From Mesotaenium endlicherianum (lineage: Eukaryota; Streptophyta; Zygnematophyceae; Zygnematales; Mesotaeniaceae): DNA of 64,000 nt. Position 1 is the stretch's first letter, and every line of letters begins with the position of its first letter. Below, piece after piece: positions 10,959 to 22,366 of the stretch. The stretch covers positions 1,322,363 through 1,386,362 of the forward strand of contig WELA01004268.1 in NCBI GenBank assembly GCA_009602735.1, in the 5' to 3' direction. The notes beneath the pieces were generated by a model. That model made no database searches. It had not been told where the DNA came from and saw nothing but the letters and a program-made list of their open reading frames with translations. Made by a program: the position numbers and the translations under genes.

Positions 10959-11457
10959 GCTAGTCGCGCACGGGCTTTACGATGTCTTCCCTTATGTACA
11001 GCACATTATGAGACACTCTACCTTGAAATTTGCAGTGTTGGCTTCTAGTGCATGGGGAAGATGAGGTTCTGTACAATGGCACCAGTGTTATTGCTGGCTG
11101 GTCAAAGATTGTCGGCAGTTGTAGTCGGTTTATTAAGCCTGAACTGTAAGACAATGGTCCTCCGAGACAACAAAAACTCCTCAGAAGCATGTTGCCATAC
11201 ACCCTGAGTTGAGCGTCACTGGCGGGTCAGATATCAGTGCTGTAGGAACTTAATTGCAGAGAAATGGAGTGGCTTTCAACTGGATGTGAAGCTCTATTTT
11301 CAGTGCCTGTCTCCTTAGAGGGTGAAAATGCATTCAAGTTGATGGTGACAGGCGCCTTGTTGAGAGGGATAGGGATAACAGAGATGTGCTGGTTATTTCT
11401 GGATTGTAAATATATATATATATAGATATATATATAGTATATATCCTTGCACATCAC
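10959..11457. other. Convergent 3' spacer with TA-rich repeat
   Basis: Non-coding DNA between the stops of IF-1 (+) and the DUF455 gene (-). A (TA)n-like run at about 11408-11445 lies next to the DUF455 stop. Nothing else recognised. Confidence 0.55.
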
Positions 11458-14021
11458 TTACGACGCTGTAGTCACTGAGGTAGGCAACTCAGAAGCTAGA
11501 GGCATGTACCACTCAAGGCCAAAGCCTGCTTTAGCACGAGCTTTGTCGTTGAATGGAGGCTTAAGGAGTCCCCGGAAATGTTTCCTAACAACCCTATGAA
11601 ATTCTTGATGTACACGGGTGGTGCCTTCACCAAATGGCTTAACAATGGGGGCATCAACTGCGTGTGCAGTTACATCATCTGTGTCTGAGCTATTCTGCAC
11701 AAAGAATTGCTCGTGCATTTTACTATTGCCAATGTCACAGCATGCAGAAACTGCAGAGTGCGCGGGCACTGCTTGATTTGCGTAGTCTTTCAAGCACAAA
11801 TATGTGAACCATCGAACTCCTGCTGCACAATGGGTCACCTCCTCAGGATACACAGTGAACTCCAGCAAATCTGCGGTTATGTCGTCTCCACCAGCACGAA
11901 AGCGAGCAATGGTCTGTGGCAGGACATCAAGACCTCTTGCCTGCATGCAGCACAAACAGCCAAGAACAAGATTGTAGTTGGGCAAGGAGCTGTCCGGGAC
12001 TGCTATATAATACTGGAACAGCATGCCTCTCTCTTTCTCCAGAACTCTTCTTTTTCCCGAAACAGCAACGGTTTTCACTACTGAACGGGGGTGAGAAATC
12101 TTGGTCTAGCCTGGGTGCGTTCACTTCGGCAGACAGATACATAGCTGTCTATTCTATGCTACAGCAAAGCGCCTAGTTCTGAACCCACAGTTAAGAAGCA
12201 GTCATAGATTTCAAGCCCAGTCCAGAGATGCCATACACCTGAAGTATCTTGTGCAACTAAAACGCACCCGTGCCAACATGCCACATTGCTCCTACTACAT
12301 AAGGCAAGCTGCGTTTTCTGCTCTTTCTGTTACCTGAGCACCGTCTATTGAATGGGACCTCCACCACAAGCAGCAGCAGGAGGAGGAGCAGCAGCAAATA
12401 GAGTACGAAAGGAGCGCACACACAAGGAGAATGTTGCTCAAAGGTGGGCGCAGGGTTTAAGTGACAGGTGGCAAGAAAAGGGTTACAAAGTGAGACATGG
12501 ATGTTCCATGAGCATGGCCCTCGTGTCTCTGAAGATATAACGCATAATACAGGTGGGTCATCTCACCTCATGCACACAGTGCTCGATGGCAAGCCTTGCC
12601 TTCAGATCTCCTGCTGTCTCTGTGGCCGAGTCCCACAAGCCGTCATGACCCGGAAGGGCTCCGTAAGAGGAGCCCAGCTCCTCAAGTCTGGCAGCCAAAA
12701 TGCTGAAGTGGCGCCCCTCATCGCTTGCCACTTTGACAAAATCGTCATAGAATGCCCTCGGCATGTTCTCGCTTTGTCCAAAGCGTGCGATTATGTCCTG
12801 TAAGAATCACACGCAATTGTTTCTGTGTCTTTAGGGCATGGCTTCTGCTCCCTTTTCTTCATACCGAGCATTGCGACATATCTGGAAAAAGGAAAAGCCC
12901 GAATTCGGGAGACCACCGCATGCGCAGATCAATAAGTATTTGAGCGAGCACCTTGCATACCGGCAATTGTTACACTCCAAGCAAGCTGTTGCAGAAGCAC
13001 GGAGAAGAATAGGCATGTACAAGCAACAACCACCTTCTTCATTCCTCCCACCAGTGAAACTACGCACAAGTGAATATCGTTGAGGGAGACTTTTCAGCAG
13101 ATGTATCTTTATAAACTATTGTCTGCGGGGACGACCTGATTAGTGATGACTCGACCATTGGCGATGCCGCCTCGTTGCAATAAGAGACCTGCAGGTTTTG
13201 AGCATACCCAGGACAAGTCAACGGCCCAGGACTCAATATGGACGAGGCTGTGCAGAAGAGCAATACGACTGGCAAGGGTACCACCCTTTCCTCTCCTTGG
13301 CATGTCCTTGGCTGCTACAACTTTCACCTGTCATAAGACGACCCAGTGCAAAGTTCTACCCACAAGATTGAGTGAGGCATCTCATTTGCGTGCTACTGAG
13401 CTAGCAACTTTTGAAGCTTCAGGATACATATGCTGCAACACAGCTTCTCCCTTTCCAAAAAACCACGGAGTGCAAGTGCCCATGGAAAGCTGTAGAAACA
13501 TGGGAGGCTTAAAAGCACACCAAATAAGTATCACGCGCGTTAAATTGATTCTCGATGCGGGCCCAAACTGGGCGTGAAGGAGATGGAAAACACATGCTGG
13601 GAGCGTCCACATCACTGATGCATCCAACTTCCGTTCATTTGAAAGATCCTGCAAAGTATAGCACAAGCAATAAAACATCTTCTGATTGAAGAAGAAGTGA
13701 CAACATCCCACCACTAGCTCTCATGCTGTGAGAATCTTCAGGCATACCTAAGTGTATAGCCAAAACTGGAACTCTAAGTGCCCCCCCAGCCACATTCATG
13801 AACTAGAGCTCACTTACTGTTGCATCTCTGGCTGGTCTGTCAGGTACGAAGAGAACGGGATTTCCCTCATCCTTCATCGATTTGCCTGGCAAAATTCCCT
13901 GTTGCCAAAAAGCTACAGCTTCTGCTGTATATTCTGCCTTCTTCCACGGGTTGGCCGTGTTAAGAACCTTCAGCGCACCTTGAACAAGTAACTCAATTTG
14001 GCACGCACTCATACTGGCCAT
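11458..14021 (-). CDS. DUF455 ferritin-like protein, four exons
   Basis: Exons from 5' to 3': 13818-14021 (Met at 14021; a further in-frame Met at 14072), 13208-13327, 12567-12797, 11458-11940 (stop TAA). All introns are phase 0 with GT-AG ends (GTAAGT, GTATGC, GTGAGA). Product about 345 residues. Motifs in order: VLNTANPWKKAEYTAEAV and VPDRPARDAT; RRGKGGTLASRIALLHSLVH with HIESWAVDLSW; MPRAFYDDFVKVASDEGRHF; LPGHDGLWDSA; AIEHCVHEARGLDVLPQTI; TVYPEEVTHCAAGVRWF; VVRKHFRGLLKPPFN. Known: DUF455 is a ferritin-like helical family found in bacteria and plants; conserved Glu/His residues (HIE, DEGRHF, EHCVHE, YPEEVTH) suggest a di-metal centre, but the biochemical role is not established. I see no clear targeting signal. 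The region between the AHAV... segment and QEFHRVVR is a low-conservation linker. Confidence 0.9.
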
Positions 14022-15155
14022 TATGCTAGACGTAGCTGGTAAGGATGAGCAAAATTCTCCCAGGCCTCTCACAGGCTTATCCTAAGTCACACACGTCTTG
14101 GCAAACCTCAGCAGCGCGCTACTGTTTTCACAGAAGTTCAGAAATTCAAGATCTTGCAAAGCACTTCAAGGCACCTAAAGGTACTTCAAGGCACTTCAAG
14201 GCACTCCATTGTGTTCCAGAGCCATCCAGTACCCCAAGGTGCTCGAAGGTGCTCCAAGGAGGTAGCTCTCCAAGTCCAAGGCGAAGTGTCCGAGTACAGT
14301 AGAGTGCTTCCCTTCGAACCGGCAATCCGAGCCAGTGCCGAGCAACCCGAGTCTGCTCCGAGTGGCTCTGAACGTGACTCCTAGGGACGTCGAGGCTGCT
14401 CTGAGGTGCGCCGAGGCAGGTCCGCCTCCGAACCCTTGACCTTCACATCGATGACCACATTGACCTTGCCTACGCAGACGAAGGAGGCCCTAAGTTGAAC
14501 CCAGAATGGCACAGGTTGGGCCTGAACCGGCCCAATGTGAATGAAGGCAGACGAAAGTCTGAAGCGGTCTGAAGAGCTTGTTCAATGAGCCGGGAACAGC
14601 CATGGTCTCGCCAAGTCAAAACAACCCTGTAACTGAAGACGGCCCTGCTGAGCAAATGCCTACAGCTGTTACGGTAACGTAATATGCTGTTTAGTTTAGT
14701 ACTCGGCAGCGCCAACGTCGCTTGATGTTGTTCTATAGTGCCGGTTTCATTACATACGTTAAGTTAAGCTCAGCAACATGGCTTCAGGTGATCTATGTAT
14801 TTTCCTATGAATATAATGTGACTAACTTAGAATGCATTGATATTTTTCTCCCCTCATCTTATATTTCAGTTTTCCATTGCTTTTCCAGGAGCTTCTCCAT
14901 CTCTATTTCCAGGAGCTTCTTCATCTCTATTCAACATATATAACGAGTCATTTTCAATTTTTTTAAGCAGCCACCCTTTGGATTGTTCGAATATCTATGG
15001 AGCTCTCATATTTCTTCATGCTCTAGGGCCGTTATATAGTACGTGGTAGCCGGACAGGCTTAAGTAGCTTGTGATAACTTTTGAAATATGACACAGTATA
15101 AGATTGTAAATGCAACGTGTGTGATTAAGCAATAACAGCCTCATGTTTTTTGCAG
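14022..15155. other. Divergent intergenic region between DUF455 and proton-channel genes
   Basis: Should contain the DUF455 promoter and the first exon(s) of the proton-channel gene. Around 14157-14206 a decamer close to CACTTCAAGG recurs four to five times. An ATG at 14602 begins MVSPSQNNPVTEDGPAEQ and stays open to a possible donor at 14674. It is a candidate first exon, but its phase (0) does not match the first recognised channel exon (phase 1). Confidence 0.4.
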
Positions 15156-17175
15156 ATAGTGTGAAATTGTCTGTAACCGATGATAATCACCTTGGGGAAC
15201 ATTTGCTACATGGGCAATCCGGGTCTGAAGGCAATGCTGATGAGGTTCATGAGCATTGGTCTCATTTGAAGCGCCACTTGAGTAATATGAAGAAACCGAA
15301 ACAAGGTAAGAGCCTATTGCAGCTCTACATCACTGCCAGCAGATTGAATGCTTATTTCACTAATCTTTCGAGTAGGTGAACTTATGCTTTCCTGCAACCT
15401 GATGTACAGCCTCACACACCAATATGAAGTGCCATCAATGTTTGCTGGAAGACGTAACAAAATACACTTCAAGCGAATTCTGGTGCATTGCACAAGTCCA
15501 GAACTTTTGTGTGTGACACTTTTGTCCAATCATGCCTCTTTTAAGGTACTGTCTGCGTTACTACTCGTGATGAGTTTCTTTCTGGAAGAAAATCTTGATC
15601 AGCTATCTCATGGACTTCTGTGCCGCAGGAGTGCTGCAGTGCCTCCAACGCTAATTATTATGTAATTGAGCAACATATGCCTCGTTATGCAGCCAGGGAA
15701 GGGGATGGCGAACAGAAGAAATTGACGGCCCAGGGAATCGCACGCAATTTGCAACACAAGTTCAACGAGGCAGGAGAGAATAGGTCTCAGTGGCGAAAGC
15801 AGCTTGGAGAGAACCTGGAACGCAAGGAGATCCATATCTTCCTCATTGTGCTGCTCCTTATTGACCTTGCAGCCGTAATCTATGACGTACTTGAGACCAT
15901 CCATAGGTGGGCGACTTGCGCATCCTGCACTGAGCTGCTCCTTTCTTTACACTCTCCGTTATCATGTTTGTATGAATGTATGTGGGCTTTGTTGTAGTCA
16001 CTATAGCTTGGACTTCTGTCACAACAACATTGTTTATATAAGATTGTGGCACTCGATCAAAGACCATATGTACACACATTCTGTAGAAAGTGCAAGCAAC
16101 TAAAGATGCCAAGTGGCTCTTCTGTGAGTGACAATGCTGATGTGCCTGTAACTTTCACGACTATTGAAACAGGTAGCTATAACTTTCTATAACCTGAGAA
16201 AACCTTTGGTATGCAGCTGATGGAAAAATTGTTCGGACTTGAATACAGTTGCCTTCCAGCTGTGTCCTATCTTGCAACCCTTTACATTATCGTACTGCAT
16301 AATTCCTCCAAATTTCATCTCATGGTTTCAACTGTAGAGAAAAGGAGTACGCCACGGTTAGGACAACACTTGACTGTGAGCTTCTTTGTGGTGGTGCAGC
16401 AAAGCAGAGGATGTGAACCAGCTTAAGAGCCTACTGGCCCTATGCTACAACGACAAGGCTGCATGCGCCGCCTTCCATCCGTCCACAACGTCCCCTGTCT
16501 CTTTCTATATCAGCATCACAATTCTCCTCATATTCCTCGTCAATGTCATCCTCCTCCTCCTCGCTTGGGGCTGGACTTTCTTTCTCCACTTTGGTTACGT
16601 GCTCGACTTCGTCGTCGTTGTTGTCGCCATCGCTCTGGAGTTCTGTGCTGACGAAGAGGCTGCAGGTAAACTGCCACCTCGTTGAAGCAGTTAGGCATAG
16701 TGTGATACTGCCAGGCACATGAATGTCAAAGTGGCTTTTCATGTGTTCGAGTCAGTTGGTGATAATTTTCTTGACTCGTTCTTCACCAGTCACAGGTTCT
16801 CCGCACTTTGGCGAAGTCAGTTCCATGCCATGGGTGATAATCCGAATGATAGAAATAAGAGTGATGTTATGTGCCAAGTCTGTGGAAGATATAGTTCATG
16901 TGTAATGTTGTTGTTGGACGTGAATGTGTGCTTTCTTTTCAAGACCTTACCTATGGTTCTTTCCCTTTCGTGCTGTGTGGCCAGGTATCATTGCCATAGC
17001 AACGCTGTGGCGAATAGTGCGAGTCATGCATGGTATCTTTGAGGTCACGGACGAGAAATTTGAAGCAGAGCTAAAGGAGGTAGAAGAAAGGGTGGACAGG
17101 TTGGAAGAGCTTCACAAAGCAGATGTTGGAAAGCTGCGTGCATTACAGACGGTGCAGCTGCTGCACAGAAATTAA
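15156..17175 (+). CDS. Voltage-gated proton channel (Hv1-like), 5' exon(s) not identified
   Basis: Four exons agree in phase: 15156-15305 (phase 1 in and out), 15693-15906 (out phase 2), 16400-16665 (out phase 1), 16985-17175 (stop TAA); together 273 residues. S1 is IFLIVLLLIDLAAVIYDVLE, with Asp where human Hv1 has the selectivity Asp112. S2 is FYISITILLIFLVNVILLLL, close to the SITIL..F of animal Hv1. S3 is YVLDFVVVVVAIALEFC. S4 is IIAIATLWRIVRVMHGIFEV, followed by a Glu/Lys heptad coiled coil (EELKEVEERVDRLEELHK-like) as in dimeric Hv1. There is no pore domain and the chain ends after S4, so it is a voltage-sensor-only channel in a membrane. Odd: the first of the three S4 arginines is Thr, leaving W-R-x-x-R, and S2 has Asn and Leu where human Hv1 has Glu153 and Lys157. 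The protein may gate differently. Function is inferred from fold and motifs only. Confidence 0.82.
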
Positions 17176-19790
17176 GGAGATCGAAGGAGCTCGGTCTGGC
17201 AGAAAGGAGCTTCTTGGTTGCCTCTGAAATAGTAATTATTGTGCATGGATGTAAATTTGTACATTAATATCAAAAGTGGTTGTAAGATTGATCATTAGGG
17301 TGTTAAAAAAGCATTCACAACAATAAGCCCGAATACGGTGAGCACAAGAGGAGGTCTAGTTGTATCCTAGCTAACACATTTGAAGTTGACTTTGGGTGGC
17401 ACAAATGACAATTAAGACCTATATCGACCCACAATATTGCTTATGCAAAGCTCATGATATTCAATGTCATGACAAACTCCACAGATTACCCTGATTTGCT
17501 TTGAGCACAGACAGGAGGAGACGCCCTACTAACAGCCCTCATGATTTGCACCGAGCACCTGTGAACAAAAAAGGGGGTCCATGGCCAGCCAATGCAATCA
17601 TGGCCTCCCATTCCTCAATCAAAGTGCACGCCCTCTCCCACGACCCTGCTTATATATGCCTCCAGCACAGGAACAGCCCCTCGTTAATGACCTCCATTTC
17701 AAAAGCAAAAGCGTTACATTCACTTGCCATCATTCACTTAAGGGTGTTGAAAGCAATTTTGTCAAACAAAAGAATTGAAAGAAAGAGGATTAAATATGAC
17801 ACACTTTCATGAGCTACATTCAGTATACACAGTAAACACATGACTTACCACAACACCTCAAGAACATGCGATGTTCAAAGACAACAGCAAAATGTTCATC
17901 GACCACCCTCCAACCACCGACTAACAAAAAAGAAGATGCAGGGACCAACTCCTTCCAAAACATAAATGAACAAATAATGCTTCACCGACAACCACGAGTT
18001 GCCTCATATTAGTCATGGAAGAGCGATGCTATACCATAAGCAAAGGTGCACCACGACTGACTCATTGTACCAGAAATAAATGGAGTCCCCATAGAGTGGT
18101 AGGACAACTACAAGACTATTTGTTAGCTCATCAATGAGTCAAGCTAATCTCTACAGTGCCTTAAGTTGCATCAGGAGTACTACTCGGTGATAGCCACGTA
18201 TATGTCTTGCAATATATACAGTTTTGCAGCTTGCACCAACTTTGGGAACCTCTCGTACATGTGGTGTTTCTCATTCGTGTCTAGTTCTAATAACTAGCAG
18301 CAGTACGCCCCCTATTTCACCGGCCATCTCACGACACAAAACCTGATACTCGAAGACCTAACAGAACTCATAGACCTACAACACGCTTGTCCTGCATTTC
18401 CTTCCTCCTATGTGCCCAAATTTATGCCTCCACTGTTATGGCCTATTGCCAGCGCACCTAACCGCAGTGAAAGTTGTTACTTTTTTCCGAAGGCCAGCCA
18501 ATCTTATTGCAGAACAGTATGATGAAGCTTGATGGGGATACATTAAGAGTTACTGTTGATTCCCCAATGACTTCCGGTAAGCATCCTCCCTTGCTTCCTG
18601 GTAAGCTCTCGCATGCTGCAACACAAAAATCAGCTGATTGTAAGCGCGCTGGTGACAGATGAGCTGATACACCCATTCAAGTCTCACTGAAAAAAGAAGA
18701 ACCTTGTTGACAGGTCACGTAAAGGTTGACAACAATGCAACGTAATCTCTAAGTTGAGCCCGTTCGATAGACAAGCAATACCCCATAAGAGACCAAACGA
18801 GTACTATCTTGCACTATAACCCTCCTACTGCATTCACATTCCTGCAGTCACGCGCCTTACGTCCTGTGCACAATTTTCTCTTTCAATTGCCCTGACTTAA
18901 CCATCCAAGGATAGGAGCATGGAAGTCCTTACAAAAGTCGAAGCTTGCTTAAAGCATTGCCAAGGAGAATGTACTGAGAGTGTCCACAGTCCAAGCTTAA
19001 GTGAGATACTACCAGCACAGTATAGATAGAGCCAAAAAAATTCATAGTGCAAGTCTGCTACAAGAAGTCCGCTTTCTACTGCAGGGAGCACATTGAACTA
19101 TGTACGAACTTAAAGGATACATTGCGGACTTCAGGACACATATACATCCACTTTGTAAAAGGGCATAGACAAATAGTTCACAAGTGCTCAAGGAATGAAG
19201 CGACCGTAAGCACATTGTGATATCACATTTTTACGTCAACTACAGCAAGACTATCGGACAGTAGGGACGCTCGATACCTTCTCCTCATTTCTCGAAGCCA
19301 TCCACACGAAGACGCGATCAGCTGACGTGACCGCAATGTACGTCGCCCCGACAAGAGCTGCAAATGTGAATACTCTGACCATTGTGTTATCTTCTTCCTT
19401 TTACAACTTGAGTTCAACTTTTTTTACTTAGATCCAGATCACCTCCTCTGATGATGCACAGACTTAAAAGAGGTGCAGCATGCACTCGCGACCTGAGCAT
19501 CCTTCACATGGTCACTTCAACCCGAAACTCTAGCCCGAAATTCCATCAACCCCAGCTCCCCAAACCCCGAACTCAAGTTTGACGAAATTGACTTAGTAAC
19601 CGCTCAATGTTGACAAGCGACGCGTTTGAATGCGATCAAACCGACCAGTGCTAATTGGGACCTCTTTACGGTTGGGGCACTTTCTCTAAGACCACCTCTA
19701 ATCTTATGTTATCTCCACTTACTAGTAGATGTTATCTCCAATACGAGCTTTTCATAAGTGGCTCTGGGCGAATTTAGGAGCAAGGGTTAC
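17176..19790. other. 2.6 kb without recognised genes
   Basis: AT-rich DNA between the proton-channel gene and the retroelement pile. Short open frames on both strands show no family resemblance or consistent codon pattern. It may contain decayed transposon sequence that I cannot assign. Confidence 0.4.
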
Positions 19791-19799
19791 AAGTGCAAG

Positions 19800-20720
19800 T
19801 GCAAATTTTGGGAGGAGGTCAATGTAGTTGTTGTTTTGGTCGACTTGAAAATCCAATTCATTCTGCATGGTTTTACATGATCGACGAGCTGTCACACTTC
19901 CTGCCCACCACTGTGTACCTATTACTCTCTCGCATCCTTCGCCGTTCCTCCTCTGCCTTTCTCTGGCTCTCTAGTTCAGCAGCATCATCCTACACCTTCT
20001 TGACTCTCGCCTCCTCAGCCATTTTGAGTTTCTCTTCTTCAGTCATTCTGAGTCTCTCCTCCTCCTTCTTCCTTTTCTGCCCTTGTATCCTGGCTGTCTT
20101 TGCTTCGCGTCGTTGTCAAATACGTTTCGCCTCATGCCCAAGAATAGAAGTGTCTTCTATGTCCTGCAAACTGCAGGTACCTAATGTAGACTCTTAGTGC
20201 TTCCTATGCTTTCCACTTCTTGATTTCGTCCTTCTGTCTAGTCATCCTGCCCATACATCCCACAACCCAAGTTAGTGTGGTCAAAGTACACTGTGGACTT
20301 TAAACATAACAAAATTGTGATCACATTTTGATACGCAATGCATAGTGTATGGCAACCATTATTTTCTTAATATACCTTGTGTGAGGAAAGCAGTCTAGAG
20401 AGAGAGTTGCAATCAAGATTTTGAGTGAGGAAGTGAATATGTGAGTAGGTGGGTGTGAAGAGGCCTTAATGCAGATAACAATTTTCCCGCGAGGCCTGTC
20501 ACACTCCCTCCAACTTAAATGAAGGTAGGCTACTTGTAACTGTCACCAACTGTCACTTTCTGTCACTTTTCCTCCAACTTCCATGGAGATAGGACCTCCT
20601 GTCACCTTCCCATGTCAACAAAAATGACAAGAAAGAGTGGACAGCAGCCTCCCGGAGGTGAACCGTTTCAAAGCGTCCTTTGCAATGACTGGACTTTCTT
20701 CAACACTAGCTATACTCCGG
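19800..20720 (-). mobile_element. Old relic of the element 1/3 chromovirus family
   Basis: On the minus strand, 20480-20700 resembles the end of pol and the following spacer of element 1 (24040-24190), including the CCTCCAACTT blocks and the run coding for the chromodomain tail. About 19920-20170 encodes a Lys/Glu-rich coil like the N-terminus of the extra ORF of elements 1 and 3. It is a heavily decayed fossil, older than both. No LTR was recognised beside it. Confidence 0.55.
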
Positions 20721-21304
20721 AACCATTTTTTAGTTTTGAATCAAAAAATCATACCAAATCTAGGCAATATTCTACACCCCCTTTAGCATATTGGGCTCAT
20801 TGAATGTGTCATGACTCTAATGCCTCGGGTAAATTAGTTTCAACCCCAACGACCAATTTTTGACGATGTTATGTAAGTTAGTCGGCCACAAAGTAGTCAC
20901 TTTTTGTTTTGATTTTAACCTTTGAACAGGCATGTTATGCTCGTCATTTTTTTCACGTTGCATGATACACACGCTATGGCTGCCATCTCTCTTTCCTCTA
21001 CAGGTGTTGTGGTAGGCATAGGCACTAAGACACTAACACCTAGCAATATTTGGGATGAAACTTGGGCAGCACAAAAGTTTGGACTATACTTCGAAGACTT
21101 TTTTGGTATGAAGAGGTGCATAAGACCAAAGAAGCTAAGTTCAAGACCTATTTTGGCTACGATGGGGGGTACGAAAGATGGGGACGCAAGCAGACCTTCC
21201 AGTATATGCCTTCTATCCCCAAATCCCGCCAGTTTTGACATATGAAGAAGTTGTTAGAGTTGAGACCTCCACTTTTACAAGAACCTGCTTTTCCCGTATT
21301 TCAA

Positions 21305-21947
21305 GTCGATCAATCCTAGCAAACAAAAGGACAATACACTAGCAGTGAACAATACTCGTAAATCAAATGCGACTAAACTAGCATGAATAATGCAAATCAG
21401 TAAACTCATACATAAGCAAGGTTGGAAGACAGTGCGTATCAATGGCTTCTCGCCTTGGATTCAGTTCTCTCTCCGTAAGCTGTACAAGAGAGTTGGCCTC
21501 GTTTCCGAATGCCGAACTCGAGAGCAATGCCTAGCATATGTACATGGAATGAGTTTACTGTTCAACGGCCAGTGCGATGGCACCGCCTACCCGGGAGTTA
21601 ACCACGTTGGTAGGACCTCGGTTAACCAAATCCACCGCCATCTCCCATCATCCCGAATCGCCATCCATCATAGGGATGTCATCTAGCCATTCATCTAGCA
21701 TATCACACTTAGATGCATATTGAGGCAATTCGCTGCTACCGAGTACGGAAGTCAGCTGGCTGTCAAAGAATGTGTCAGCAAGCTGACTTAAGCTGACTTC
21801 AGCCTGCTGCATCCGGCTGAGTCATTAAACTGATACTAAATATAAAGTCCAGCAGACTGACTATTAACTAAAGTTCAACAGGCTGAACTTAATTTACTTA
21901 TTACATTTAAATAAATATAATATCTACTAATATACTGATTCATTACA
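21305..21947 (-). repeat. 3' LTR of element 1 (incomplete)
   Basis: Aligns by eye to the solo LTR at 38916-39633 and to the 5' LTR of element 3 at 54486-55182, sharing a long central block (for example around 21430-21660) and the end ...GATTCATTACA. The outer 80-100 bp expected at its left edge are not recognisable. The polypurine tract lies directly beside it. Confidence 0.85.
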
Positions 21948-22366
21948 ATCCCTCCAACTTAACTTGATGTTGCCTCGACAACATTAAACTGCAAAAGTTT
22001 TTGGTCAGGAAACTGAACCTGACCCGCCTCTCCCAGTGACTGCCCCTTCAGCGTTTTGCCTAAGGGGGTTGTTCCTGGGGCTTTAGGATCAGGAGACCGA
22101 GATCTGGACCTAGATCTAGGTCTGTCAGCTGGCCTTCTAAAGAACCCCGTTTGCTCTAAAGTTGGACCTCGAGGAGAACAAATGATGGTAGCCTGCTCTT
22201 CACCCACTTGGGTGTTGATCCCCACATAGACAGGCATTCCAGTAGGATGCTGAAGTACATTGGCTAGAGGTACATGCCCCTGAGCGGAGGGGGAGGCCGG
22301 CATAGTTCTGGCCCACCCGCGTGTCCCTCTTCTGGCACCCCTGTCCTCTGGGGATTTCTGCCTGTG

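Noticed and set aside
14602-14673. MVSPSQNNPVTEDGPAEQ as first exon of the proton channel
   Set aside because: Looks plausible as a start, but its donor is phase 0 while the first recognised exon needs phase 1. Kept only as a candidate.
17176-19790. Several 60-100 residue open frames as small genes
   Set aside because: No family resemblance, no splice-consistent neighbours, and compositions typical of random AT-rich DNA.
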